Shown: positions 8,101 to 16,127 of the stretch, one piece after another
Layout: each line of letters begins with the position of its first letter
Position numbering within the stretch: the first letter of the stretch is position 1
Origin: Clostridiales bacterium UBA1770
Lineage (GTDB): Bacteria; Bacillota; Clostridia; Oscillospirales; CAG-272
Assembly (NCBI GenBank): GCA_002315325.1
Contig: DCGU01000066.1
Location: 1-31,058 of the forward strand
Direction: 5' to 3'
DNA length: 31,058 nucleotides
Notes under the pieces: generated by a model
The model's database searches: none
Told to the model about the DNA's origin: nothing
Seen by the model: the letters and a program-made list of their open reading frames with translations, nothing else
Translations under genes and position numbers: made by a program

Positions 8101-8616
8101 ATGGAAACAAACGGCTTTGCGTTTAATAAAATCTTTTTGTCCGGCCGGGTGGTGACACAATCTCCATATACTACCGATAATGCACCGGGCAAGACCACAA
8201 TGTATATCCTGCCGAATGATAACCGTCTGCAATGCAATTATGTGGAAACGTCCATTATCCGCGTGGAAGTAACGGGGAAAACTGCCGAGTACGTAAAAAA
8301 ATACGTGAAAAACGGCGATACCATTTTTATCATCGGCGCCCTTTGCTTCCGGGATTGGGCTGAACCGGGAGATGAGCCTGTTCCCGGCGTACGGTATTCG
8401 TATTTGACAAGCGATAACGTCCGCATCGTCGAAAGGGGGAACGGTCCCCTGGACGTTACGGTTGATGATGAGGACCCGTTTTATTTTATGGAAACGATTA
8501 TGGATGACGTGAGCGCCAAAAATCAAAAGGCACGGTTCAATGATGCCGAAAACAACAGAGCGAAGCCGCAATTCCCGCTGTTTGAGGGGAAAGAAGTCGA
8601 TGATCTGCCGTTTTGA
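8101..8616 (+). CDS. Divergent single-stranded DNA-binding (SSB-like) protein
   Basis: Protein of 171 aa with the SSB layout. An N-terminal OB-fold strand, NKIFLSGRVVTQSP, is followed by VTGKTAEYVKKYVKNGD, which parallels the fold's fourth-strand region, then GALCFRDW and YLTSDNVRIVE. A long acidic linker ends in DDLPF, the typical SSB C-terminal tip that recruits DNA-repair and replication partners. The OB core is clearly diverged from housekeeping SSB, so this is probably a second, accessory SSB. It lies directly behind the Sel1 gene and shares its transcript. The ribosome site is weak (AGCAGGTG, about 10 bases before ATG). Confidence 0.75.
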   Translation: METNGFAFNKIFLSGRVVTQSPYTTDNAPGKTTMYILPNDNRLQCNYVETSIIRVEVTGKTAEYVKKYVKNGDTIFIIGALCFRDWAEPGDEPVPGVRYSYLTSDNVRIVERGNGPLDVTVDDEDPFYFMETIMDDVSAKNQKARFNDAENNRAKPQFPLFEGKEVDDLPF

Positions 8617-8685
8617 CGTGTTTGCATTTGGTTGCCATTCCCCATGCGGCAAGATTTTACCGCAGGCATTTTCGTAGTGTATGTG

Positions 8686-8714
8686 TTGTTCCTTTCAATA
8701 TTATGTGGTATAAT
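8686..8714 (+). promoter_or_regulatory. Promoter of the peroxiredoxin gene
   Basis: -35 TTGTTC (8686-8691), a 17-base spacer, and -10 TATAAT (8709-8714) extended by TGG. The start codon follows 32 bases later. Confidence 0.75.
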
Positions 8715-8746
8715 CGAATACAACAAAGTATGAGGGAGGCCTTCCT

Positions 8747-9217
8747 ATGTTACCACTCAAAACCAAAGCCCCGGATTTCGCTTTGCCGGATCAGAACGGC
8801 GAAATGCATACGCTCGGCGAATACGCCGGCAAAAAGCTGCTGCTCTATTTTTATGCCAAGGATAATACGCTCGGTTGCACCAAGCAGGCCGTGGCCTATT
8901 CCGCTCTAAAGGACAAGTTCCTGGAGCGGGGCATCGTCGTGGTCGGTGTCAGTAAGGATACCGTTGCCTCGCACAAAAACTTTGAGGCAAAGCAGAACCT
9001 GACCATCACGCTGCTTTCCGACGTCGACCGTTCTGTCATCGAAGCGTACGACGTCTGGGGCGAGAAGGTCAACTGCGGCAAGACTTGCATGGGCGTCATT
9101 CGCACGACGTACCTCATTGACGAAAACGGCGTGATTGTCTTCGCCAACAACAAAGTCAAGGCCGCAGAGGATGCGGAGAAGATGCTTATTACCAATTGGG
9201 AATATTCATTGCAATAA
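8747..9217 (+). CDS. bcp: Bcp/PrxQ-type thiol peroxidase, variant active site
   Basis: Predicted thioredoxin-fold peroxidase of 156 aa that reduces hydroperoxides, normally using thioredoxin. The peroxidatic cysteine is C44 in AKDNTLGCTK. In typical Bcp proteins this block reads PKDNTPGCTK; here the first proline, part of the PxxxT/SxxC catalytic motif, is alanine and the second is leucine. The usual resolving cysteine five residues on is missing (A49). Two unusual cysteines, C110 and C114 in VNCGKTCMG, occupy positions that are usually tyrosines, and one could resolve the disulphide. GAGGGAGG precedes the ATG. It is monocistronic as far as I can see. The family call is strong; peroxidase activity is less certain. 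Confidence 0.88.
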   Translation: MLPLKTKAPDFALPDQNGEMHTLGEYAGKKLLLYFYAKDNTLGCTKQAVAYSALKDKFLERGIVVVGVSKDTVASHKNFEAKQNLTITLLSDVDRSVIEAYDVWGEKVNCGKTCMGVIRTTYLIDENGVIVFANNKVKAAEDAEKMLITNWEYSLQ

Positions 9218-9268
9218 CTGAGGGCAAAGACACGGGACAGTATAGAGGTAGATAGGAGTGTAGGTTTT

Positions 9269-10159
9269 ATGAAGATTTTTGTAATTCATTCCAGGGCAAA
9301 TAAAGAAGCAGTTGCACATGAAGTAACCGATATTTCTAATCGCACGGTGGGTTCCGAAGTGGTGATGCTTGATGATGCCGGACCATTTTGGAGAAGCGTT
9401 GCTCGAAAAATGATAAAACAGGCGCAAATGGTATTAGTGTACGTTGGCGAGCATTCCTATGGGGGACACAACGTCGCATGGGAAATTAATATGGCAAAAA
9501 AGTATCACAAATCCATTTATACCGTTTTGCTTTCGCCCGATAATCAGCTCCCTAAAGCGTTATTTGCCAAAAATAAATATACCAAAGAAAAAGAAAACGT
9601 CAGTGCGATAAAAAGCAAAGAAGATATCATTGCAATAATTAATACGTATTCGGCAGGTGATTACTCCCTGTTCAACAAGGAAACGAATGAGCTGGATAAG
9701 TCAACGCTATTGGAACAGTATAAGGTCTTCTTGCAAACGTCGGAAACGTTAGTGGAGCGTCGGCAAAACGTAAATAACTTCTATATTACGGTAAATTCAG
9801 CGTTAATTGCCTGCTTTGGTACTATATCGGCATTGTCATTTCAGTCAATAATCAAGTGTTTTATGGGTATAGTGTTCTTGGTCATCGGTATCGTACTCTG
9901 CCTGTCTTGGATTCGTATCTTAAAATCATATGGTATTTTGAATTCAAGCAAAATGAAAATAATCAGTTTAATTGAAAAACAGCTGCCCGCCTCTATGTAT
10001 GACGCAGAATGGCGTGCACAATCGGACAGACTGAATCGTCAACCATACGTTTCTTTTACAAAATGCGAAACACGAATTCCCAAGATTTTTATTTGCATTT
10101 ATGCGGCAATCGCTCTTTTTACGATTGCATTTGCGATAGTACGCGCATCCACACCGTGA
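9269..10159 (+). CDS. TIR-like domain fused to a membrane effector domain (possible anti-phage protein)
   Basis: Protein of 296 aa. The N-terminal 125 residues look like a TIR domain: strand KIFVIHS at the start, MVLVYVGEHSYGG at 54-66, and NVAWEI (68-73) with E72 in the position of the catalytic NADase glutamate. A helical segment follows with ERRQNVNNFYITVNSALI (163-180), which recalls RipA/SLATT-type membrane proteins. It leads into TM1 (about 171-191) and TM2 (197-216); TM3 is at 272-292. TIR proteins joined to such membrane parts are linked to phage defence by abortive infection, but that role here is inference. The gene is more AT-rich than its neighbours. Its 3' end overlaps the convergent gene at 10119. 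The start follows ATAGGAG. Confidence 0.75.
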   Translation: MKIFVIHSRANKEAVAHEVTDISNRTVGSEVVMLDDAGPFWRSVARKMIKQAQMVLVYVGEHSYGGHNVAWEINMAKKYHKSIYTVLLSPDNQLPKALFAKNKYTKEKENVSAIKSKEDIIAIINTYSAGDYSLFNKETNELDKSTLLEQYKVFLQTSETLVERRQNVNNFYITVNSALIACFGTISALSFQSIIKCFMGIVFLVIGIVLCLSWIRILKSYGILNSSKMKIISLIEKQLPASMYDAEWRAQSDRLNRQPYVSFTKCETRIPKIFICIYAAIALFTIAFAIVRASTP

Positions 10160-10463
10160 CGTTGCCGCTGCAGTTGCTTGCCGCCGCACGTTCGTCGCTC
10201 GTGAAGAGCGCCAGCGCCTCTTCCTTTTTGTCTTCGTTATTGAACGTGACAAGCCAGCGCGACTTTTCGTCGTCCGTGAGATAGTTAACGCCCTCATCCA
10301 CCGTTTCGCATTCGTCGTGCAATTCGTAGTACAGCGCCAAGCTTTCGTCCGCGTCGTACATGCGTTTGAGCGTGTCCTGCAGCATCCATTTGTAATCGTC
10401 CATGCATCCCGCCGCAAGACGTTCTGCGACCTCTGCCATCTTTTGTACGTTTGTCAGTTTCAT
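10119..10463 (-). CDS. Small acidic protein of unknown function
   Basis: Reading frame of 114 aa starting at an ATG preceded by GGAAGG on the minus strand; the frame continues upstream to 10676 but without support. The protein is helical and acidic, with YLTDDEKSRWLVTFNNEDKK followed by ALALFTSDERAA. That pattern is faintly like the N-terminal part of SseB-type proteins, which I would not rely on. Its last 13 residues and stop lie inside the coding sequence of the TIR gene on the other strand. The protein may therefore be the stump of a longer gene cut off when the TIR gene arrived. Confidence 0.6.
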   Translation of the reverse strand: MKLTNVQKMAEVAERLAAGCMDDYKWMLQDTLKRMYDADESLALYYELHDECETVDEGVNYLTDDEKSRWLVTFNNEDKKEEALALFTSDERAAASNCSGNVTVWMRVLSQMQS

Positions 10464-10510
10464 TTCTTTTACCTTCCTTTTTCGTTTTTCTTTCTCTCTT
10501 TGACACCCAT

Positions 10511-10516
10511 ATTGTA
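10511..10516 (-). promoter_or_regulatory. Extended -10 of the 114-aa gene
   Basis: On the minus strand TGGTACAAT forms an extended -10 about 48 bases before the ATG. TGG-type extended -10 boxes recur in this window (8706, 14777, 17554, and minus strand at 20480). No clear -35 box. Confidence 0.5.
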
Positions 10517-10573
10517 CCACGGCGGGGCAGGGAAAAGGTCGCATGGCAGGGGACTTTTGGCCGGTGGTGAAAA

Positions 10574-10643
10574 ATGAAGACGCCCTACGGGCTAATGAAG
10601 ATGCTATGCTAATGAAGACGCTGCGCTTATGAAGAAATGAAAG
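10574..10643 (+). repeat. Micro-palindrome array, single orientation
   Basis: ATGAAG is repeated, separated by ACGCCCTACGGGCTA, ATGCTATGCTA and ACGCTGCGCTT, each a small palindrome; the array ends in ATGAAGAAATGAAAG. It is the cleanest example of the design because all units face the same way. The surrounding 10464-11227 stretch holds no gene. Confidence 0.75.
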
Positions 10644-10838
10644 ACCGGGAGGACGGGAGGGCGACAATCCTTCCACCGGCGGGAGTAGGGGTTCATCACG
10701 TTTCCGTAGGGCGGGGGCTTGACTCCCGCCGCCTGAAATGCGGTCTGTATAAATCGTACGTCGGCGGGAGATGAACCCCCGCCCTATGGTTAGCGTGTGT
10801 CATCGTGCGGTGGTTGGAATGAGATGAGTATGTATGAT

Positions 10839-11100
10839 GAACTCCTTCAGTCTGCCTTCGGCAGCCAGCTACTCCCCCGGCGGGATATGCCTCAAGAAGG
10901 AGCCTTTTTAGGTTCAGATTACCAGCAGGAGAACTCCTTCAGTCGCCTACGGCGCCAGCTGCGTCCCCCGAAGGGATATGCCCCGCGGGAGGAGCCTTTT
11001 TAGGTTCAGTGCCACGGATGGGGAACTCCTTCCGTCTTCGCTGACGCGAATCCACCTCCCTCGCGGATGGAGGCTTAGAGAACGCCCCACGGGCTCTGCC
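10839..11100 (-). repeat. Two tandem mosaic hairpin repeats
   Basis: Two copies of the modular repeat in minus orientation run 10839-10917 and 10931-11009. Each begins GAACTCCTTCAGTC and ends GCCTTTTTAGGTTCAG. Their central hairpins differ (TGCCTTCGGCA against CGCCTACGGCG) while the borders match. A third, partial copy follows up to about 11100. No coding content. Confidence 0.75.
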
Positions 11101-11157
11101 TGCGGCAGATCCCCTTGTGTTTCGCTTACAGCGAACCACCAGGCAGAACGCAGGGGG

Positions 11158-11186
11158 TTGTCCCTTTCCCTATAATGTGATATAAT
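11158..11186 (+). promoter_or_regulatory. Promoter upstream of the glycosidase remnant
   Basis: -35 TTGTCC (11158-11163), a 17-base spacer, and -10 TATAAT (11181-11186) extended by TGA. A second TATAAT sits at 11171. It probably now serves the Fic gene through the remnant. Confidence 0.65.
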
Positions 11187-11227
11187 CCATTTGAAAAAAT
11201 CAATCATCGGAAAGGCAAGGTATCAAT

Positions 11228-11645
11228 ATGGCTGGTCGGAAAACAGAAATTCCCTTTGACAAAGAGGCGTTTGCGAATCCGCCGCGGTCGATGCGTGTGC
11301 GTCCCATGACGCACAGTCTCCCCGAGGATATGGATGCGTTCCTGGCGCAATACGAGGCCAACGGTTACGGCGGCGGTGATTGCCGTGCTGGAAGCACAGG
11401 ACGTGACGGTCGTACCGACAGAAAAGAATGCCGACAGCACGCTGCATTTTGCCCGTTACCGCACGCAGGGCGGGTATCTCTACCTTGTCTGCAATACGGG
11501 CGACGCGGAACGGTCGCTGACCGTCAATGCCCGTGAGGCGACGCTGCTGTTCCCCGTGTCCGGTGAAATCCGTGAAATGGGGGAAGAGAAGACGTTTATG
11601 CTGCCGCGCAAACGCTGCGTATTCGTTTCCGTTGACAAAAAGTAA
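11228..11645 (+). pseudogene. Internally deleted glycoside hydrolase remnant
   Basis: Two reading frames appear to be the two ends of one lost enzyme. The first (11228 to about 11375) has a real ribosome site and promoter and encodes EAFANPPRSMR and YEANGYGG, which resemble the N-terminus of large glycosidases that open with an F-NPP motif. The second frame (about 11376-11645) encodes YRTQGGYLYLVCNTGD, a beta-sandwich and an ending FMLPRKRCVFVSV, like the C-terminal domain of such enzymes. The catalytic middle is gone and the frames do not match at the junction, so I call this a decayed gene. The glycosidase family is uncertain. Confidence 0.6.
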
Positions 11646-11670
11646 CTTTTTTACCCGGGAGGTTGACGCT

Positions 11671-12525
11671 ATGACGAAAACGTCCATCCGTTTTTTTGAA
11701 AATATACCGGTGCGTGCCGTTTGGGACGAAGAAAGTGCCAAATGGTGGTTTTGTGCTGCGGATATTGCACAGGCGTTGACGAAAAGTGCGAATCCGCGTA
11801 GATATTGGAATACAATCAAGACAAGAAAAAATCAGTTGTCCTCAATTTGTAGACAACTGAAATTGCGGGCCAAAGACGGCAAGTTTTACAACACCGACGT
11901 GGTGGATGAAAGCGGGCTCAACGTCGTGATTGCCCTTGTGCCGAGCAAGAAATCCGACGTTTTTTCCAAGTGGATGAAGAACCTGGAGACCTCGATTGAC
12001 GAAAAGAGCAAGCAAAAGGCGTACGACCTGTTTGAAAGCGGGTTTATCGACAACGTGGAAGTCGGCACGTCAAAAGGGTTACAGCAGATTCACGGGTATA
12101 TATTCGGTGGTCTTTTTGATTTTGCCGGGCAAATTCGCACGGTTAATATAGCCAAGGGCGGGTTCGTTTTTTCGCCCGCCGCATATTTGAACGGTGCGCT
12201 TGCGCACGTTGAGGCGATGCCGCAGGACACGTTTGATCATATCGTTGCCAAATACGTCGAGATGAATATCGCGCACCCTTTTATGGAAGGCAACGGTAGA
12301 AGCACGCGCATTTGGCTGGATTTGATGTTGAAAAAAAGTCTGAAAAAATGCGTTGACTGGAGCCAAATCGACAAAGCCGAATACCTAAATGCGATGCGTG
12401 AAAGCGTGGACGATGCAACGAAAATTAACACCCTGTTGTATGGTGCATTGACCGACGATATCGGCAACCGCGAAATCATCATGAAAGGTATTGATTATTC
12501 GTATTATTACGAGGCAGAAGATTAA
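11671..12525 (+). CDS. fic: BRO-N/Fic fusion, predicted AMP-transferase
   Basis: Protein of 284 aa. Residues 1-105 resemble the BRO-N domain: FENIPVRAVWDEESAKWWF, then NPRRYWNTIK and DGKFYNTDVVDE. The Fic domain follows, with the catalytic motif HPFMEGNGRSTR (202-213, H202), which transfers AMP to hydroxyl groups of target proteins. The extreme C-terminus carries SYYYEA (277-282); it fits the (S/T)xxxE(G/N) inhibitory helix of class III Fic proteins except that the last residue is A, so the enzyme is probably self-inhibited. The start is ATG 11671 with GGGAGG 8 bases upstream; the frame is open earlier, inside the glycosidase remnant. Its cellular role is unknown; toxin-like or regulatory use is possible. 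Confidence 0.88.
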   Translation: MTKTSIRFFENIPVRAVWDEESAKWWFCAADIAQALTKSANPRRYWNTIKTRKNQLSSICRQLKLRAKDGKFYNTDVVDESGLNVVIALVPSKKSDVFSKWMKNLETSIDEKSKQKAYDLFESGFIDNVEVGTSKGLQQIHGYIFGGLFDFAGQIRTVNIAKGGFVFSPAAYLNGALAHVEAMPQDTFDHIVAKYVEMNIAHPFMEGNGRSTRIWLDLMLKKSLKKCVDWSQIDKAEYLNAMRESVDDATKINTLLYGALTDDIGNREIIMKGIDYSYYYEAED

Positions 12526-12587
12526 TATTTGTCCGGTCGGAACGGCGGTTCGAGACAAGGCGGCTAACAAACGGGGACCTTGGCCGT

Positions 12588-12653
12588 CACGTAGCGGAGG
12601 GGTATTCCCCGCCGTTATTGAGGGTCCGGTAAGGGAGCCCTCGCCCCTACGTG
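12588..12653. repeat. Imperfect inverted repeat between the Fic gene and the lipoprotein gene
   Basis: CACGTAG (12588-12594) faces CTACGTG (12647-12653), with further pairing inward (GGAGGGG against CCCTCGCCCC). It is a 66-base foldback of unknown role in the 186-base gap; an attenuator or a relic repeat are both possible. Confidence 0.5.
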
Positions 12654-12711
12654 AATTAAGAGGCCATGCTGAACCGGTCGTTAGTCACCGGGGCGGGAAA
12701 GGAACAGTATT

Positions 12712-14670
12712 ATGAAAAACAGATTTTGCGGACGAATTTTGTCATTGCTTTTGCTGCTTGCGTTATGCCTGACGCTGTTGACAGCCTGCGGGAAAACGCC
12801 GGACGCCGACGTCAGCGAAGATCCTGAACAAAAAGATGACGGCGGAAAGACTGCGGAAGAACAGGGGAACACGGACGTGGGGGGCGAGCATGAGGAAGAG
12901 CCCCCGACACCGACGGACATCGTCCCGGACGGCGTGCACAACGTCGGCCGCGTGGATTTGTACACCGTGGAACTCTCCAACTACCGCATCGTAATCGCCA
13001 AGGATGCCGGTGAGCACGTTGTAAGCGCTGCGCAGGCGCTTGCCTATTACGTGGATAAGGCCTGCGGGTACGTTTTGGAAATCGTAACGGACGATACCCC
13101 GGCCGAGGAGTACGAAATTATGGTCGGCCCGTCCAACCGCGATACGGACGAGGTCGTTGCCCGCCGCAATGCACTGCAAAACGACGGCATTACGTATTAC
13201 GTCAGCGACCAAAAGCTGTATCTCGGCTCCTGCTCCGAACAGGGGACCGAATATGCCGTGTATCATTTCTTGGAAGATTGGCTCGGCTGCCGTTTTTATA
13301 CGAACGAGTATGAAGTGATTCACGAGGCATCGTATATCCGCATTCCGAAGGATTTGGATTATTCGTATTCTTCCCCCCTGTGTTACCGCAAAACCGACTG
13401 GGAGATTCAGGGGACGCCACTGGGCACCAAGTTGGGTCTGAACGGCGACACGAATATTGCCGACACCATCGTGTGCAGTTGCCACTCCCTGGGATGGCTG
13501 TCCGAAACGGGCAACGCTACCTCCGCGCAGCCCTGTCTCAGTGACGAGAGCGTCTACCAAACCGTACTGAAAAACGTGAAAAACGTCATTGCGGAGAACC
13601 CGGGTGTCAGAATCATTTCGGTCACGCAAAACGATTCGAAAAAATACTGCACCTGCGAACAATGTACCGCCCTGGCGGAGCAGGAAAACCAATCCGGTGT
13701 TCTGTTGACATTTATCAACCGCCTGGCTGATGAAATTGCGCAGGAGCATCCCGAAGTGAAGATTTTGACCTTTGCCTACCAGTATACGCGCAAGCCGCCC
13801 GTTACCATTAAACCCGCGGATAACGTCATCATTTATTTATGTTCCATTGAATGCTGCTTCTCGCATGCGCTGAACGACCCCGACTGTCCCGAGAACGTGG
13901 ATTTCTGCGCAGATATCGAGGCGTGGAGCCAAATCGCCAAACAGCTGTTCATCTGGGATTATACGACCAATTACGCCCACTACCTGGCACCGTTCCCCAA
14001 CCTGATGGTGCTGCGCGCCAACGCGGCCTTCTTGACCGATAAGGGGGCGACCGGTATTTATGAAGAGGGCGATTACCAGCAGGCGGAAAACGGTGAATTT
14101 TCACGTCTGCGCGCCTATCTGTTGGCAAAAGTGTTATGGAACCCGTATATGACCGAACAGGAATACGACGCGCTTTTGACGGATTTCCTGCGCGACTATT
14201 ACGGTGCCGGGTATACCTACGTGTACGAGTACGTCAAACAAACGTCCCAAAAGGTGACGGATATTCATTTGAATATTTACTTCCACAACGTATTATATGA
14301 CGCCTTATCCAATCCGGACCGCGGCAGCAAATTTCTGTATCAGACCGCGGACGGTGATTTCGATACCGATTTCGTCGCTGCCATGGGGGAACTGTGGGCC
14401 AAGGCCATCGACAGCGCCGAGAGTGACGTACACCGTGCACACTGTGTGACGTCGTCCCTGCAGCAAAAGTATATGGAGCTGTTGGCCGACCGATGGATCA
14501 ATGCTACCGACAACAACGACCTTGAGGGGGCTTTGTTCCAAGCCTATTATGACAACGGCGTTCTATACAAGAGCGAAGGCGGCGACGCATTATGCTCTGT
14601 CGACTATCTTTTGCACAATCCCCCCACGTACCCGATTTGGAAACAAAACAACACGGTCGGCGTGTGGTGA
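12712..14670 (+). CDS. DUF4838-domain lipoprotein
   Basis: Predicted surface lipoprotein of 652 aa. The signal peptide ends in LLTAC with the lipid-modified cysteine at C26, followed by an acidic linker rich in D and E (about residues 28-65). The segment IVIAKDAGEHVVSAAQALAYY resembles the alpha-glucuronidase-like N-terminal fold, then come YHFLEDWLGCRFY and CTCEQCTAL, typical of DUF4838 proteins. These are thought to handle carbohydrates outside the cell; no catalytic residue is established. It lies near a glycosidase remnant and a mannosidase, consistent with a glycan-using organism. A terminator follows 50 bases after the stop. Confidence 0.85.
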   Translation: MKNRFCGRILSLLLLLALCLTLLTACGKTPDADVSEDPEQKDDGGKTAEEQGNTDVGGEHEEEPPTPTDIVPDGVHNVGRVDLYTVELSNYRIVIAKDAGEHVVSAAQALAYYVDKACGYVLEIVTDDTPAEEYEIMVGPSNRDTDEVVARRNALQNDGITYYVSDQKLYLGSCSEQGTEYAVYHFLEDWLGCRFYTNEYEVIHEASYIRIPKDLDYSYSSPLCYRKTDWEIQGTPLGTKLGLNGDTNIADTIVCSCHSLGWLSETGNATSAQPCLSDESVYQTVLKNVKNVIAENPGVRIISVTQNDSKKYCTCEQCTALAEQENQSGVLLTFINRLADEIAQEHPEVKILTFAYQYTRKPPVTIKPADNVIIYLCSIECCFSHALNDPDCPENVDFCADIEAWSQIAKQLFIWDYTTNYAHYLAPFPNLMVLRANAAFLTDKGATGIYEEGDYQQAENGEFSRLRAYLLAKVLWNPYMTEQEYDALLTDFLRDYYGAGYTYVYEYVKQTSQKVTDIHLNIYFHNVLYDALSNPDRGSKFLYQTADGDFDTDFVAAMGELWAKAIDSAESDVHRAHCVTSSLQQKYMELLADRWINATDNNDLEGALFQAYYDNGVLYKSEGGDALCSVDYLLHNPPTYPIWKQNNTVGVW

Positions 14671-14686
14671 TACGGCAATAGGTCGA

Positions 14687-14712
14687 ATGAAGACGCTGTG
14701 CTAATGAAGAAA
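14687..14712 (+). repeat. Short micro-palindrome unit
   Basis: AATGAAG, ACGCTGTGCTA, ATGAAGAAA: a two-unit version of the array at 10574, placed between the stop codon of the lipoprotein gene and its terminator. Confidence 0.5.
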
Positions 14713-14720
14713 TAAAAATG

Positions 14721-14756
14721 AAAAGTGCTGCTTACCCGTGGAGCAGCACTTTTTAT
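14721..14756 (+). terminator. Rho-independent terminator
   Basis: AAAGTGCTGCT pairs with AGCAGCACTTT around a 9-base loop and is followed by a T-rich run. It ends the lipoprotein transcript before the kinase promoter. Confidence 0.9.
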
Positions 14757-14776
14757 TTTTACCCCCTTGCATCGTG

Positions 14777-14785
14777 TGGTATAAT
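14777..14785 (+). promoter_or_regulatory. Extended -10 promoter of the two-component operon
   Basis: TGGTATAAT with TATAAT at 14780-14785, 34 bases before the kinase ATG. The -35 is poor. The 11-bp repeats seen at four other promoters are absent, so no direct autoregulation by that route is visible. Confidence 0.65.
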
Positions 14786-14819
14786 AAAATAGTAAACGTT
14801 TTTGAAAAAAGGGGACTGT

Positions 14820-16127
14820 ATGAAAATCAACAAAGAAACGCGGGATAAATTGCGTGCCGTGATGGCGGAACGCGTTCCGCAAATCAATATGCGTATTGCC
14901 AAAATACTGTTGGTGATTGCAGGGATATGCTTTGGTATGTGGGTGATGTTTGCCGCCGGGGCCTTGAAATCCAAGGGTCTGTTCGTCTTTATTGCCTTTA
15001 TCGGCTTACCGTGCGTGTTCGGTGCGGTGTCGGTTTGGTGCCTGGTCAAAAAAGGGAAGGGCAGATTCTTTTCCTACGTGTTCGTCGTGTTAATGGTCGC
15101 GCTGTGGTTTGCACTGGAAATGATGAGCGGGTACAAAACCAAAATGCTGCTGCCCGTGATCATCGTGCTGGCCATGAACTGCTACAACCGGCGGCTGATG
15201 TGGTTCGCCCATGGGCTGTCGTGCCTGGCCGTTTTGGCATCCAACTGGTGCAATGCCTACCTATACCGCGCCACCGGGCTGATTGACCTCAACCTGGTTT
15301 CCTTTGATACGACAAAATACTACGGCCTGCAGGGCTTTTTGTACAATAATATTATCAACCTGGAGCCGTCGTCCGCAGTGCTGTTCAAAAACGGGCTGAT
15401 TTTGTCGGTGTTCCCCAACGTGGTGTTTATCACGGTCATCACGTGGATTGCCCTGATTTTTATGAAGCGCAATATGCTCAATATTTTGCGCGTAGAGGAA
15501 CTTTCCGCGGTGGCGGCCAACCACCGCGTCGAACTGTCAGACCTGAAAACCAAGGTCATGCTGTCGCAAATCAAACCGCATTTCATCTACAATACCTTAA
15601 CGACGATTTCCTACTTCTGCAGCGAGGATCCCGCACGGGCCGAGGAACTGACCAACCGCTTTTCCGATTACCTGCGCAACAACCTGTCGTCCCTGTCCGA
15701 AACGGAGACCGTCAGCTTTGCCAAGGAACTGGGAGCCATTAAAAATTATCTGGCCATCGAACAGATCCGTTTCGAGGACCGCGTGAACGTCGTATACGAT
15801 ATCGCCGTCGAGGATTTCGAGGTGCCGGTGCTCGCCATCCAGCCCATCGTGGAAAACGCCGTCAAGCACGGCATTTGCAAAAAGGAAGACGGCGGGACCG
15901 TGACCATAGCCACGTTTGAGGAGAGCGCGTACGTCTGTATCCGCGTGGCGGACGACGGCGTCGGCTTCGATAAAAACGCCGTTACGTTCGACGGCAAGGA
16001 GCACGTCGGCGTGAAGAATATCATCACCCGCATCCAAAATGCCGGGGGCATCATTACGATTGACAGTACGGTCGGTGTCGGCACCGTCGTGACCGTCAAA
16101 CTGACGAGAGGAGAACGTCTATGTTAA
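14820..16127 (+). CDS. Sensor histidine kinase, LytS-like (HisKA family PF06580 type)
   Basis: Membrane sensor kinase of 435 aa. About six hydrophobic segments span residues 27-215, for example around 27-46, 53-75, 83-102, 109-145 and 194-215. The phosphoacceptor box QIKPHFIYNTL has H254. The ATPase part holds N346 in ENAVKHG and the DDGVGFD box at 378-384. The start is ATG 14820 after AAGGGG; an earlier TTG was rejected. The response regulator gene overlaps its end by 7 bases, so the two are translated together and form one signalling pair. The signal sensed is unknown. Confidence 0.92.
   Translation: MKINKETRDKLRAVMAERVPQINMRIAKILLVIAGICFGMWVMFAAGALKSKGLFVFIAFIGLPCVFGAVSVWCLVKKGKGRFFSYVFVVLMVALWFALEMMSGYKTKMLLPVIIVLAMNCYNRRLMWFAHGLSCLAVLASNWCNAYLYRATGLIDLNLVSFDTTKYYGLQGFLYNNIINLEPSSAVLFKNGLILSVFPNVVFITVITWIALIFMKRNMLNILRVEELSAVAANHRVELSDLKTKVMLSQIKPHFIYNTLTTISYFCSEDPARAEELTNRFSDYLRNNLSSLSETETVSFAKELGAIKNYLAIEQIRFEDRVNVVYDIAVEDFEVPVLAIQPIVENAVKHGICKKEDGGTVTIATFEESAYVCIRVADDGVGFDKNAVTFDGKEHVGVKNIITRIQNAGGIITIDSTVGVGTVVTVKLTRGERLC

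Noticed and set aside
10574..10643. CRISPR-like array
   Set aside because: The repeated part is only 6-7 bases and the inserts are palindromes, not unique spacers; no cas gene is present.
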